Source: Typhlomys cinereus (Eukaryota; Chordata; Mammalia; Rodentia; Platacanthomyidae). From it: DNA of 64,000 nucleotides. The stretch lies in assembly GCA_023101885.1 (NCBI GenBank), contig JALPQD010000207.1, forward strand, positions 62,001 to 126,000, in the 5' to 3' direction. Below, one piece after another: positions 43,461-56,594 of this stretch. Both the position numbers and the translations under genes were made by a program. The notes beneath the pieces are model-generated. The model made no database searches. It saw only the letters and a list, made by a program, of their open reading frames with translations, and was not told the origin of the DNA. Position 1 is the stretch's first letter, and every line of letters begins with the position of its first letter.

Positions 43461-46400
43461 CGGCCCCTTCCTCCTCCTAGCATCATCCGGAGGAAGCTTC
43501 CTGTTCTCCTTTGCAGCCGCTAGTCGCTGGGGGTGGGCGCGTCTGGGGGAGTATGGCTTTGCCACTCGTAGAAGGGAGTGGGTGCACACGTACGCGCACG
43601 GCAAGGGTGGAAGTATACATGTACCCATCCGGGGGCGGATGTGCCTGTGTATTTTCGTGCCATTCTGTAGGCGAGTGTACCCGGATGTGCACATCTGGAG
43701 GAGAGTACATGCATGTGCACCTCTCTGTGTAACAGCTGTGTGTGCACATCTGGATGTGACTTGGTGCACGGACGTGGACTGAGTAGCCGAGTGGACGCAC
43801 ACTGTAGATGTCATGGGCCATCGTAGACATCAGTGTTTTGTGGCAGCGCGTTCATGTCTGGGGGTGTCTGCATGTGTGCACAGTGTATAGTTGGTTACCA
43901 TGGATGCATGCACAGGGTGTCTTGGTGACCTCATGGGCTTGTGTGTGCGCCTTCGAGGAGGGCGGCCTGACTTTCGCTCCTCTCGGGACCCTCATGCTCC
44001 TGCAAGTTAAGTTAGGGAAACCTGGGGTCCCATCTGGTTAGTAGAGTGGAAAGAGTTGCCTATCTGATCTTGGCCTCTGACCTCCCTTCCTTTTTCTGCT
44101 CTGATCTCCGAAGTCTGCCCCAGCCAGAGTTGCAAAGACCTAGCTCTAGGCTGGAAGAAGGGAAGTGGGTTTAGATTATTTTGGGGGTGGGGGGGCAGGG
44201 TTCTGGTGCTAGAGAATCCAGGCAGCTCCCATCCCAAACCCTCACCCCATGGAAAGTTCTGCAGCCCCCCGCGGCATCATGCCCACAGCCCTTCCACAGG
44301 AGCCTCAACTTCTTCCTTGGAGATTGGAGAGACCAGTGGTTGTTGGAGTCAGGTGGCCTGGCCTGCCTCGGCTCCCGTCTGTTCCTGGCCCCGGAGGGCT
44401 GCCTCTCTGGCCTGCTCCCAGGCTGCTTGCCCGAGCTGTTTGGTGGTTTGGCCATCAGCCACTCCTGTCATCACATCACCATCCCCTGCCCAGAGCTACC
44501 ACCATTGACCTGCCTGACCGCCTGGGTCCCTGTTTGTGGTTGTGGCCACTTAGCGGCCGCATGGCCCCAAGAGGTTTTTTTTCTTCTTTCCTGCCCCACC
44601 TCTGTCCCTGCCCCCATCCTGCTGGACCAGAGCTGTCGGGGTTTCCATCGGGTAGGCGCCCCACAGGTGGGCCACACTCTGTAGGAGATGGAGGGTCAAT
44701 TTCCTGACTCGGCCCCAAAGTGGGGAAATGCGGGGGGCGGAACTTCTGCCTGGCTTCTTCTTCTTCCCCTTTGTCTGGTCTGAGCTGCTGCCACTTAGTG
44801 GGAGGAGGCCCTGGGAAGTTCTCCACCGTCCCGGCGGCCAAGGCCCCATCCCCTTGACTCATCTCCCATGAGTGCGACAGGATAGCTGGGGGATCTCCAG
44901 GCCCTCTGTCCTGCCTTGGGCCTGCAAAGGTGGCGGCTCGCCTTGGGCCTGCAAAGGTGGCGCTCTGGCCCCGCCCCAGGAATAGGTCTCCTGACCTTAG
45001 AGTGGGGCCCAAGAAGGACGGTAGGTAACCTGAGGCTCGCCTGAGTTGGAGGGTGGGCAAAGTGTGTGCGGGGGGCTCATGAATCTTTGATGGCAGAGGC
45101 TCGGATGTCTCAGCTTGGCCTCTAGATTATCGATGGTTGCCGGGGAGGCCGTGGGGTGGGGTGGGACAGGGCAGGATGTTCCTTCTCCTGCGGGGGCATC
45201 AGTTTGCCTTGGTAACACTAGAAGGGGCTTGTCAGCCTCTCCCTCCAGGGAGCTTCTTGGCCTCCCTCCTGAAGTCCAGGAGGGGCGGCGCAGCACAGGA
45301 CCCTTACAGCCGTGGTTATCGACACAGGTCCCATTTCTGAGCAGTGCCCCCCCCCATATATGCCTTACCGTAGCCCTTGAGTTTGCAGGCATTATCTCCA
45401 TTTTGCAGGTGGTATTTGAGGTTCAGAGAGGTGGGTGGGGGGGTACACCTGGGGAGGCGGAACTTCAGACACTCCAGGCTTGATACTTCACCAGGGCTCG
45501 CTGGAGGTCGCCATGGGACACTGCAGGCCCGGAAAACCCTGTCTGTCTTGGTCCAGTGTCATGCCCTGTGTCTCTGAGGCCAGAGACTAGTGGACTTAGG
45601 CTCTGGCCCCCAGTGGCCTCGATTGAGTGGGACATGGCCCACGTCTCTTACACAGGGTCACTGTGTGCGGGAGCAGGCTCTCGAGGACAGGACGAGAGTT
45701 TGTTTACCTAAAGCCCCTCCACCCCGCCCCCAGCTGCCCAATCCAGGCCCTATAAATATTCTCTGATCTCAGCTGTCCAGCTGCTGGGATTGTCCTGACC
45801 CGGGGGCAGCCCCAAAGTCACACTCACCAGAGCCCCAAGCAGGGGATCCAAGGTGACCTGTGGTTCACTAGCTTTGACCATGGTCATTCCCTTACGCCTC
45901 TGCAGTCCAAAGTACAAGATGGGAGTCTCTTCCTGGGCACCCCTCCCCACCCCCCAAGCTTCTACGCTGCCTTATTGTCTTGTCTCCAGTAGCTGCGCCG
46001 GGCCTGGCGTGGGCCTGGCGTGGGCCTTACCCCAGCGGGGAGCTGGGGGCCTTCTGTGTTTCTCTGTACACTTCGTCCCCCTCCCGCCTGCGCACAAGGC
46101 AGAGCCACGCTCTGCAGCCGTGTGCCTGTGTGTCTGTCAGCCAGCTGGGGTTACGATCTGCTTTGGCGTCCGACTCTCAACTGGGGCGTCCACTCAGATC
46201 AGACCGAGTCGAAGGGGACATTCGTGCGGGGTGTGTTGGCATTTATGTCCCTCTCTGCTCTGCACATGTGTGTTCACACCTGGACTGAGTGTGTCATGTA
46301 GGTTTTGTCGGTGGACTTGGTGGTCAGCGCCCATGAGATCATTCATCTTTTTCTTTAAGTCCACAGCTGCGCTGAGAGGGTCTCAGGCCGGTCCACCGCC

Positions 46401-48596
46401 AGACCGTCACGCAGCCCATGGGAACCTTACACCCTGGCCACCTGGCTTGTCTTAGAACCTGTCCTGCCTTCAGCTAGACCGACCGGGCCCTGCCTGTCCC
46501 TTCTGTCACCAGACCCGTCACGGCCAGCAGGCTGCCCGCCTGTCACTCCCACTGGCTAAATTTGGGAGCTTGTGTTCACTGGCCATCTCGGGTTCCCAGT
46601 CACATGGAGGGGGCCATATTTAACCCGCTTCCCAGCCTGGCCACCAGACCCCGCAAGACAGAAGAGACCTAAACCAGTCCCCACCTGCCCACCCCCACCA
46701 TGTTTCTTGTCCTCGTAGCCACCGAGGAACTGAAGGAATTCTTCGCCAAGGCCCGGGCTGGCTCCATCCGACTCATTAAAGTCGTCATTGAGGACGGTGA
46801 GTGTCCCTGCCAACCGGGGTAGGGGATCCAGGCTGGCCACAGTTGCTTCTGGTGGGTGGGGGAAGGGGGGTGTTGGCTTCCAGCCCGCTTTGAACCTCAG
46901 CTGCTCCCAAAGAGTATCCTCACGGGCACACGGAGGTAGGCACGTTACCAGTCTTTCCTGCGGAGCCCTATTCTGCGCAGTCTCAATACCTGGAGGCTCT
47001 GTGGGCATTGAGAGGGGCCTCCTAAGGTGCCGTACTGGGGGGGCCGGCGGCATCGGGCAAGGGTTGAATGAGCCCGGCCCTGTTGCCTGTTGACTGTGCG
47101 TATTGGGGTGCGTGGCGGTGGTCGGCAGGCTGGGCCTGGCTCTGCTGCTAGTTAGGAGACTGAGTTGTCGGGACCTGTTCCCGTGGTAGACACCCCTGCG
47201 GTGGGGAGCATGACAGGAGGCGTCCAGGCTCGGCAGGGCCCTGGGGGGCCTGGACTCATGCAGGGTGTGAGGCTTGAGCTGAGCCCGAAGTGGAAGGATT
47301 GCAGGAGGCAGAGGATCCGATAGAGCCAGGATTAAGGGGCTGGGGAGAAAAGAACGTCCTGTTTCCTGTGAGCCAAGGGACTGTCCTTGAAGTGAGGGGT
47401 ACAGACTCGGGCGGTGGCGGCGTCCAGGCACCCCAGGGGTCCTTCTAGCCCTTCTCAGAGCTGTGCTGTGGCGGGAGGGTGCCTGGATGTTGTACCCCAT
47501 TCACTTAAGTAGGGGCTGCCCAGACTCAGAAGTCACCCCAGATAGGGACAGTTATGGGGGCCTCAAAGGCTGGGTGGTGGGTTGTTGTGGCCAATTGTGG
47601 GTAGAGGCCCCTGGGGTTTCCCACCCTTAAAGACAGTTGTCATTAATGGCCCCGGTTCCCGGCCCTGCCTGTTGCCTCTCAGTTGCCCTCGTCCCTCTTA
47701 GATGGTCCCTGCAAGTAGAAGGAATCGCTGGGTGGACTCTGATCCCAGTTCTGCATGACAAGTGTTGGGGTACCTGCCAATGCCCAAGAGGGTCCCCTAT
47801 TCTCACCGTGGCCAGAGCTCTTGATTTTTTTTCTAAGAAGCTTCAAATTATGCTTCTTGTGTAAAATTCCTGATGTGGTTGACGTACGGCAGCCCGTGGG
47901 AGGGCCGAGGCAGGGAGGACTCGAGTTCAGAGCCAGCACAGACTGTATAGGAAAAATTGGCCAAAACAAACAGAAAAGGGCCTGTACTTGTAGTACTTGG
48001 GAAGTAGAGACAGGAGAAGACTCAAGGGGCAAAGGTCATTCTTTTTATTAAAAAATATCTTACTTATTTTAAGAGAGAGAGAAAGGGAGAGGGAAGGAGG
48101 GAGGAAGAGAGAGAGAGAGAGAGAGAACATACACATGCATTCCATGATATGAAGATCAAAGAACACTTGTTTTTGGAAGTTAATTGTCTTTCTACCTTGT
48201 GGAGATCAAACTCAAGTCACTAGGTTTGAGAGCAAGTGCCTTTCTCCCTGAACTACAAGGTCATTGTTAACTATATAGTGAGTTGGAGGACAGCCTGGGC
48301 TACATGAGACGGAAAGGAAGGGAGAGAAGGAGGGAGAGGAAGGAAGGAAGGAAACTCTGGTTTAAAAATGTGAATAGAGAGATGGCTCAGGATTAAGACT
48401 CTGCCTCGCAAGCAGAAGGTCTTGAGTTCAGATCCCATGTAAAAACGCCAGGCGGAAACAGAAGCAGCTTATACTTCAGGTCCTGGTGAGCAGAGCCTGG
48501 GAAATTCTAGAGCAAAGAAATAAAGGAGGTAGACGCAATCCAGGATGATTCCCAAAGTCACCCTTGGTTCTCCACAGGGACATACAGTACCCTCTC

Positions 48597-48673
<77 letters not shown>

Positions 48674-51600
48674 ACATAGCAAAATAAATAAATTAAATTA
48701 AAAAACATGAACAGGGTTGACAAGATGGCTTACCGGGTAACGGCGTTAGCCACCAAGCTTGACAACCTGTGTGTGATCCCTGGAGCCTACAGCCGCATGG
48801 TGGAAAGAGAGAGCCTGACTCCTGAAAGTTGCTCTGTGGCCTTCACGCATGTGATGTGGCATGCACCCCCCCCACGCCACGCAGAGGATAAATAAATAAT
48901 AAATGTAATATTGGCGGTGTCCAATGTCTTCCCTGCTCCCCTCCGCCCCGTAACCCACCATCACTAACCTTTGGTTGCTGGCGTTCAACCCCATCTCACC
49001 TCTGGGTGGAGAGTCAGGGAGGCCAGAGCTCAGAGGTAGCTGACCGGTGCTTACATCCGGGCGTGTACAAGGCCCTGGGTCCAATCAATCTCTAGAGCCA
49101 CAGAAAAGTGGGCATGGTGGTACCTGTGTGTCATCGTAGCACCCAGGAGGCCGAGGTAGAAAGAGCATGGCTTCAAGGCCCGCTTGGGGTAGATAGTGAA
49201 ACCTTGTCTTTAAAAAAAGCGGTTTTTACTGGTTTGTGATGGGGGAGAAGACTGCAGCTAGAGGGGAGGGTAGTTTATCCTGAGAGGAGAGGGATGGAGC
49301 CAAAGGGTGGGGGTGGGGGTGTGGAAGGGATGGGGAATAGGGTGGGGGCTTCACAGAGCTGAGTCTGTGTGCCCGTGGGGCAGCGTTGACTGTGGCCTTA
49401 GGAGGCTGTGGTGTTGTCAGCAGCGGGTACACAGTCGTGGGGTGTGCACATGGGTGGGCGACTGCCTGCTTGTCGGGGGTTTCTGCAGAGGTGCCACTTA
49501 GACTTGGTACGTGCGCCCTCACTCACACACTTGCCTTGTCGATTTCGTCCGTCGGTTGACCCATGCATCTTCACACTGCTGAGTCTTGGGGGCTACCAGG
49601 AAGGAAGGTGGGGTGGCCAGTACGTCTGAGCTAGACCCATCTGTAGGGCACGAGTGCACAGGCAGAGGGGAACCTGTGGGGCGCGCTCCTCTGGCTCACC
49701 CGGCCTCTGCCCCCCAGAGCAGCTCGTGCTGGGTGCGTCGCAGGAGCCGGTGGGCCGCTGGGACCAGGACTATGACAGGACGGTGCTGCGGCTGCTGGAC
49801 GCCCAGCAGCCCTGCTACCTCCTCTTTCGCCTCGACTCGCAGAACGCTCAGGGCTTCGAGTGGCTCTTCCTCGCCTGGTCACCTGACAATTCCCCGGTGA
49901 GTCCTAAGGACCCCTGCTGAGGCTAGTGGGAGAGTGGGGAGGATGGGTTTTGCCTGGTCTCCCCAAAGTCCCGGGACTGAGCTTGAGCTGGGTGGGGGCT
50001 CCCCCTGCTGGCCGCAGTGACCTACTGCATCTTCCCCGGTTGCTGCGCCCTCTGCTGGTGTGTGTGCGCGTGTGCGTGCATGTGTGCGTGTGTACACGAG
50101 TGTGCACCAGGTCCCATCCTCCCAACGCACCCACCCCTGACTCCTGCTTACTCCTGGAGAGGGCTCTCACGGTTTGCTCCACCTCAGGTGCGGCTGAAGA
50201 TGCTGTACGCAGCTACACGAGCCACAGTGAAGAAAGAGTTTGGGGGCGGCCACATCAAGGACGAGCTGTTTGGGACAGTAAAGGTAGCTGCTTAGGCCGG
50301 GTGGAAGCTGTTTAGGGCTGAGATCACAGACCCGCAGAGGCTGGGCACTGTAGGGGAGAATGTGCTCTCAGTGGTAGAGCGCTTGGCTAGCTTGTGCACA
50401 GCATCCTGGGTGCAGTATCCCCAGCACTGCATAAATTGCATGTGGTGGCGCATGCTTGTAGATCCAGCACTCGGCAGGATCAGAAATCTGGAACGTTTCC
50501 TTGACTCCATGTTTGAGACTTGCCTGGGCTATGTGAAATAAAGAGGAAAGGAGGGAGGGAGGGGGAAAGGGAAGAAGAAGAAAAGAAAGGAAAGGGGCTG
50601 GAGAGATGGCTCAGGCATTAAGACTACCTCCAAAGTAGAAGGACCAGAGTTTGGATCCTGGTTCTTACATTAAAAAAAAAAAAAAAAAAAAAGCCAGGTG
50701 GAAATGGAACTTCTGGCTCTGGAAGGCAGAGCCTGAGAAATCTCAGTGAAGCAAAGAGTGAAGCAAGAAGGAGGTAGAAGCAATCCAAGGTGATTGCTGA
50801 AGTCACCCTTGGGTCTCACAGGGACACGCAGTGCCCTGTGACACACACAGACACACACACACACACACACACACAGAGGCCAAAAAAAGAAAGAGGGGGA
50901 GGGAGGGAGGGAAGGAATGGAAGGGAAGAAAGAAAGAGAGAGAGAGAGAGAAAGAAAGAGAGAGAAAGAAAGAAAGAGAGGGAGGGAGGGAAGGGAAGAA
51001 AGAGGGAGGGAAGGGAAGAAAGAAAGGAAAAAGACGGGGGAGGGAGGGAGGGAAGGAGAGAGGGAAGGGAAGAAAGAAAAAGAAAGAGAAGAAGAAAGAA
51101 AGGAAGGAGGGAGGGAGGGAGGGATTGGAAGTCCAGGAGCTGCAAGCTGAGGTGCACAGTGGTCTCTGTGTGCTCACCCGAGATGCCCGCTTACATCTGA
51201 GTGTGCCCCACAGGAAGACCTCTCCTTGGCTGGGTACCAGAAGCACTTGTCGTCCTGCGCGGCGCCCGCTCCCCTGACCTCAGCTGAGAGGGAGCTGCAG
51301 CAAATCCGTATTAACGAGGTGCGTGTGTAGGGGGTACGCGGCGGGAGTCCCGGCGTCTTGGCCAGACAGCACCCTGGTCTTGGTGGGTGGGGACCACCTT
51401 CACCCTGGTCTTGGTGGGTGGGGACCATCTTCACCGCTGCCCTGTCCTCGTAGGTAAAGACGGAGATCAGTGTGGAAAGCAAGCATCAGACCCTGCAGGG
51501 CCTGGCTTTCCCGCTGCAGCCCGAAGCGCAGCGAGCACTGCAGCAGCTCAAGCAGAAGATGGTCAACTATATCCAGCTGGTGGGTGCACTGCGGCCGCTT

Positions 51601-53435
51601 CGGTCCAGATGCGTGTGCAGGTGGCTGTAGAGCCTCAGTCCCCGTCCTCTGCGTGGTTCAGCTAATCCACCTGCTCACAGAACGCGCTGCTCTTGGGCCG
51701 GGGAGTAACTCAGTCAGTATTGCTTGCCCGGCGTGCATGAAGCTGTGGATTTGCTCCCTGGCACCGCGTACAACCGGATGTGAAGGGAGGGAAGGGGAAG
51801 AGGGGGACGAGAATACCTTCCCACTGAGTAGGTAAAATAAGAAGAAGAAACAATAAAATAAAAAGGTAAAAAAAAAAAACCAAAACTGGTTGTGGTAGCA
51901 CTCCGAAAACAGAGGCAGGAGGATTAGACGTTCAAGGTCACCCTCTAGTGAGCTTGAGACTAGTCTGGGGCTTCATCACTGTCAAAAAAAAAATCGTACT
52001 GTTCTTTCTACTGTTTCCTGCTCCTCAGTCTTGTCCCTACATGAACCCCATGAACATGAGGCCTTATCAGCTCTCGTACATTCTCACCCCTGGGATCAGA
52101 CTGACCCCCCCACCTGACTCATCCTATCCCAGAGTCCTTCTGCAGCCCCCTTGACCCCCCCCTTTCCCCAAGCTGCCCTTTCAAACAGACCCTCTCCCCC
52201 CTCCCAAGCACTTCCCAAGGGTGTCGCCTGTAAGGATGGCCTGGCCCAGTGGCAGTGCCTCCTTCAGGACACCCCAATACCCTGCCTGCTGGTCTCAGTG
52301 GGAGTTCCTTCTCGAGCAAAGTCTTCAAAAGGCAGAGTCGGGGTTGGGCCTGGAGGGCCTCTCTAGGGCGACCCCCAGAGCGGGACGGCAGTGAGGAGGG
52401 GCACCTGAGGGAGAAGGACCGCAGGCGCTGTTCCGCATTCCTGCTCCCTGCTGCATACGGCGGCGGCCCTCACGTCTCTCCCACGCCCCCTCCCCAGAAG
52501 CTGGACCTAGAACGGGAGACCATCGAGCTGGTACACACGGATCCCACAGATGTGGCTCAGCTGCCGTCCCGGGTGCCCCGAGATGCTGCTCGCTACCACT
52601 TCTTCCTATACAAGCATACCCACGAGGGTGACCCCCTCGAGTCTGTGGGTGAGTGTCGGGACAAGGGGCCCCACTTCTGTGCCGCGCAGAAGCAGCCGCG
52701 GCCCGCCTGCTGTGTGGGAGGCAGTCTGCAGGCGCCACGGCGCGCGTGGGCTCACCCTCCCCCTCTCCCTCACGTCCCCCCCAGTGTTCATCTACTCCAT
52801 GCCGGGGTACAAGTGCAGCATCAAGGAGCGCATGCTCTACTCCAGCTGCAAGAGTCGCCTCCTAGACTCGGTGGAGCAGGACTTCCAGCTGGAGATCGAC
52901 AAGAAGGTACCCACCAATTCCGGGGTCCCGTCACCCCACCCTCTGCACCCGGTGTTGGATTCCTGAGTTCGCAGCTGGGCTCATCACCACTACGTTGGGT
53001 TGATTGGAGGAAAACTAGGGTCCAAGGCAGCTCGTATCCGCCAAAGCTGCTCATCTGACAGGCGACACGCTGGAGCCCAGACCCTGTCACTTCCCGTCCC
53101 TGCGGCTGGAGGATGTAGAGAAAGGGACCCGGCAGGAAGCAGGGCAGGAGAGACCGTGTGCCCCGCGGTGATCTGAGAGAGACAGATGGGAGGGGTGCCC
53201 CCGGAGTATGTCGGGCGCGTGTTGGGTCCCCACCACGGAGGCGACCTCTGTCTTGTTTCCCGTGCAGATTGAGATTGGCGACGGGGCCGAGCTGACGGCC
53301 GAGTTCCTGTACGACGAGGTGCACCCGAAGCAGCAGGCCTTCAAGCAGGCCTTCGCCAAGCCCAAGGGCCCCGGGGGCAAGCGGGGCCACAAGCGCCTCA
53401 TCCGGGGCCCCGGCGAGAACGGGGACGACAGCTAG
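43365..53435 (+). CDS. TWF2: Twinfilin-2 (nine coding exons)
   Basis: Coding exons: 43365-43389, 46719-46796, 49718-49896, 50188-50283, 51214-51318, 51454-51579, 52498-52648, 52785-52906 and 53268-53435. Introns are GT-AG and phases are continuous, giving 1050 nt and 349 residues, the same length as human TWF2. The protein runs from [16 protein letters not shown] to GPGENGDDS. It holds two ADF-homology domains, about residues 4-139 and 177-313, joined by a short linker, and a basic tail ([10 protein letters not shown]). Known role: cytoplasmic actin-monomer sequestering protein that also binds capping protein and phosphoinositides and speeds barbed-end turnover. The start ATG is at an exon 1 that adds only eight residues, as in other mammals. 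Intron 4 holds a 240-bp polypurine tract and a B2-like SINE. No coding lesion is seen. Confidence 0.98.
48030..48260 (-). repeat. GA-rich tract and antisense B3-like SINE, TWF2 intron 2
   Basis: GAGA repeats at about 48072-48126, then gatcaaactcaagtcact and cctttctccctgaactac, an inverted B3-like end. Confidence 0.5.
48371..48690 (+). mobile_element. B2-like SINE in TWF2 intron 2
   Basis: The head is gagagatggctcaggatta and the body is agcagagcctgggaaattct. A CT tract (about 48596-48621) is followed by a CA tract to 48670. Confidence 0.8.
48712..48905 (+). mobile_element. Sense B3-like SINE, TWF2 intron 2
   Basis: gttgacaagatggcttacc, gtgtgatccctggagcctac and gttgctctgtggccttcacg, ending in aataaataataaa. 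Confidence 0.6.
49095..49220 (+). mobile_element. Sense B1, TWF2 intron 2
   Basis: gtgggcatggtggtacctgt, agcacccaggaggccgaggt and agtgaaaccttgtctttaa. Confidence 0.65.
50345..50450 (+). mobile_element. ID-like SINE, TWF2 intron 4
   Basis: tgctctcagtggtagagcgc and ggtgcagtatccccagcact match the ID order; a B1-like piece (gtggtggcgcatgcttgtag) follows. Confidence 0.55.
50597..50880 (+). mobile_element. B2-like SINE in TWF2 intron 4
   Basis: The layout is ggctggagagatggctcagg, then an internal poly(A) at 50672-50691, then the body ggcagagcctgagaaatctc and a CA tail. The internal poly(A) is unusual and may mark a slippage expansion. Confidence 0.8.
50881..51125 (+). repeat. Polypurine tract of about 245 bp, TWF2 intron 4
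   Basis: The strand is almost wholly A and G (GGGA, GAAA, GA motifs); only a T near 50917 and a C near 51033 break it. It follows directly after a SINE CA tail and ends 89 bp before exon 5. Confidence 0.95.
51698..51890 (+). mobile_element. ID-like SINE with A-rich tail, TWF2 intron 6
   Basis: ggggagtaactcagtcagta, cgtgcatgaagctgtggatt, then an A/T-rich tail with aaaataagaagaagaaac. Confidence 0.5.
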
Positions 53436-53855
53436 GCGGCCAGTCGGGAACCCAGGCCAGGCGCGTGGACTGTGGAGTTGCTGCCCCCTCCACCCCCCAC
53501 CCCACTGTCCCTGCATCTCCTGCCTTCCCAGCCCCGGCTCCGGGCGTGACTTCCCGTGGGACAAAAAGGTGGCTGAAGTTACCTGCAGCTGCTGACAGCC
53601 GCCGACCAGCACCTCGTTCCCCTTCCCGGCTCATCTGTGTGCACAGGGTGGCTGGGGGCCCTGCCTAGCTGGCTCAGGGGGGCCGGGTGGGGGCGCCCTG
53701 GCATGAATCTAGCCTCCAGGGGGATCCGAGGCCAAGGGTCCCCAGCACGACCCAGAAGCCTTTGGTCCCAGGGGGAAGGGACACTGGAGGCTGGAACAGG
53801 ATGGTCGAATGCTGTATTTTCTAAAGAATAAAATATTTTTAAATCAATGCTAAGT
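53436..53855 (+). other. TWF2: TWF2 3' untranslated region
   Basis: Non-coding G+C-rich sequence follows the TAG stop and ends shortly after an AATAAA at 53827-53832. The A/T-rich stretch around that signal contrasts sharply with the G+C-rich UTR, which supports this as the main cleavage site. Confidence 0.85.
53827..53832 (+). terminator. TWF2 polyadenylation signal AATAAA
   Basis: This canonical hexamer lies 392 nt after the stop codon and is followed by a T/G-containing stretch (tttgaccccgtgtaat) suitable as a downstream element. Confidence 0.85.
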
Positions 53856-54699
53856 TTGACCCCGTGTAATAGCTGCCTCTGCCCAGCTCAGAAGGGGTCT
53901 GCTGGGTGGAACCCCAGCTCTCCAGGTCATGAGAATGGGAGGGGGGGATGCTGTTAAGGGCACGGGCCTGCCCGGGTCTGTGAGGCCAGCACACCGCCAC
54001 TGTGATACGGAGATCTGGGTGTCTGTTTCCTGTGGCTGCTGTGACTAATTGCCAGGGACAAGTGGCTTAAAAAAAAAAAAAGTTGGCCCCCTTGCCCCTC
54101 ACTGACAAGCGCCGCAACGGTCGCTTGTGGCACAGAGCTACTGCAGTCACGAGTGGGTTCTTACACTACTAGACCTCCTCCTGGTCCTACCGCTGCTTCC
54201 GTGGCTCGGGGAAGCTGCAGCTCGGCCACCCAGCCGTGCAGCCAACCCTCCTGTGGCCCTGAAATAGTGCAAGTACAACCGTGGTCTGAGCGCTCTGCTC
54301 GGAGAAGTTCAGCTCACAGGCTGAGCTCAGCCCAGCCCCTCACCGACAGCAGGACCACGAAGAGATTGTGCCTGGGGCTGGCAGTTAAGAAGGGGTTTCT
54401 CTCCCTTAGAGAATACAAGACACAAATCTGCAAGTAAAGAGGTTATTTTAGGGAAAAAAAAAGTTAATTTTGAACGACTTATTGAGACCTTGTTTGAAAA
54501 ACAAAACCAGAGTTCACAAAATTCTTACAGATCTGGAGGTCATGCAAAGGGTGACCACTGTCTCATAGGCAGAGCGGGGCCCTGGCGGCTTCAGCGCCCC
54601 CACATCCTTGTGTCTTTGAACTTCCGGAGGCTGCCTGGGAGCTCCGTGCCATCTTCCAAGCTAGAACCACAGAACTGGATTCTGCTGTTCTCTGCTTAC

Positions 54700-54707
54700 C
54701 TGGTCTT

Positions 54708-54750
<43 letters not shown>

Positions 54751-55068
54751 CCTCCCTTCCTCCCTTTCTCGTGTCTTCTGATAGGGTCTCTCTCTGTAGC
54801 CCTGGTTAGACTAGAACCTTGAGGTGGTCCCCCTTCCTTAGTCTCTCAAGTGCTACAGTGATAGACACGCCCTACCGTACCCGGCTTTTTCTTTTTTTGT
54901 TGTTGTTGATTTTTTGAGAAATGGTCTCTTGGAGCTGAGGATGGTCTTGAACTTCCACGATTACAGTTGCGCACCGGCACACCTGTTTTGTCTGGTGCTG
55001 GGAATCGAACCCGGGGCCCTGTGCGTGCTAGGCAAGCACTCTAGCGACTGAACTACATCCCCAGCCCC
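54700..55068 (-). repeat. CT microsatellite, antisense B1 and antisense ID
   Basis: (CT)n at about 54711-54748; inverted B1 at 54780-54890 (gatagggtctctctctgtag); inverted ID at 54991-55068 with ggaatcgaacccggggccc and gcaagcactctagcgactg, little diverged. Confidence 0.65.
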
Positions 55069-55339
55069 CATCTCTGCTTTGTGACTACCTTCACCCTCCT
55101 GGCTTTCTGTCATGCCCCCAGCTACCCTTCCCTTGATGATCTAGCATTGGGGGATTAATACTGAGATGTCCCAGAAAGCACTATTGAGTCCCCCCACACC
55201 GAGTAAGTGTTCATCTGGCTGAGTCCCATGACCTGGGGCCATGATTGGTGAGTGACACTCCAGGGTGGCTGTCCTTGACCGTGTCTGTGCCCCTTTTCCA
55301 CCCCCAGCGACCGTGGAGACTGAAGGTAGCAGGCTGATC

Positions 55340-56430
55340 CCCTGGTCCTAATCAGGGCTCTGGTTACGGTTAACTATTGCAGTGAGAGAACACTCAAGGT
55401 CAAATAACTTGAGAGAGACAAGGAGATTTACTCATCTTACAGTTCTGGAGGGGAGAAACAGTCTTTCATGGTAGGGTGACATGGCTGGTGGCTGAAGCTG
55501 GCAGGCTAAGTCACCCCCATCCGCGTGGCTGGAGGATTCCTGGAGAGTCTCTCTTCTTCCCAGTCTTCTCTTCTGTGGTTCCTTTTATCTGGTGCACTAT
55601 CCAAGGTTCTAATGAGATCTGGGGAGGTTCCAATGGAATCTAGGGCTGATCTTTGTATGTAAATGTGTTGATCCAGATAATCTCTTCAGGTGGTACCAGC
55701 TGATCTTAGTTAATGCCAGGTGTGGTCAAGTTGACACCCAGGATTAACTATTGCACCAAGTTTGGGGTTCAGCCGGAGCCAAGGCTGTGTATTAGTCAGG
55801 GTTCTCTGAAGAAACAGAATCTATAGAATGTAATATATAAAATAAGTTTATTAAGATAACTCACAATAAAAAACAGTGTTCTTCAAAGTACCGCCTGCAG
55901 CCGTCTTGCTCTTGACCAGAACGTTCCATAAGCCAAAAGATCCCAAGGTCTCAAGCCTTTGCTTCTCTGGAGGGTTGAAGACGCTGGGTTCCAATGCTGG
56001 TGAAGAACAGCTGGGCTCCGATGTCGGCGATGAACAGCGAGCAGCAGCGAGGCCTAGAGACCAGGCTCCGAAGGCAGCGGGAACAGCAGCAACCTGGTGA
56101 AAAAGAGGAAGCTCCGAGTCTGCCGAGGACGGAGGCGGCAGCAGCAGCAACAGAGGCCACAACGCTCTAAAAGTGACGATGCTCGCAGGGTGGACTCCAC
56201 AGCAAATCGACACAGGACAAGGGAAAAGCAAGTCCCTCCTCCTTACGCTTCCTATTATCTGGTCCACCACTGGAAAGGACCACCCACTATGGGCTGGATT
56301 CTCCACAGCAGTCAGTCAAGTACCTGCAGACTTGTTCAGGGGCCATTGCAACCATTAACCCGCCACAGCTGTGCCCAAACAGTCTGCAACTGTCAAACTG
56401 ACACCAAAATGCCACCGTAGCACGGTGCTT
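55340..56430. repeat. Unclassified interspersed repeats in the TWF2-TLR9 spacer
   Basis: gttaactattgcagtgagag to caagttgacacccaggatt (55360-55745) and tgtattagtcagggttctct to caaactgacaccaaaatgcc (55787-56410) are repeat types that I recognise from rodents without a reliable name. No exon is seen. Confidence 0.45.
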
Positions 56431-56594
56431 CTAAGAAGTAGGCAGCAGGGGCTGGAGAGAGCTCAGGGGTTAAGCCTCTGTCTAGCAAGCAGAAGGTCCT
56501 TGGTTTGATTCCAGTCCCATGTCAAAACATCAGGCAGAAATGGCAGAGGCCTACACTTCTGGCCTTGATGGGCGGAGTCTGAGAAGTCCGAGAG

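Noticed and set aside
50790..51277. Frames coding Arg/Lys/Glu-rich peptides (REKERKKE type)
   Set aside because: Direct translation of the polypurine microsatellite in TWF2 intron 4; frames run over a real exon in the wrong frame.
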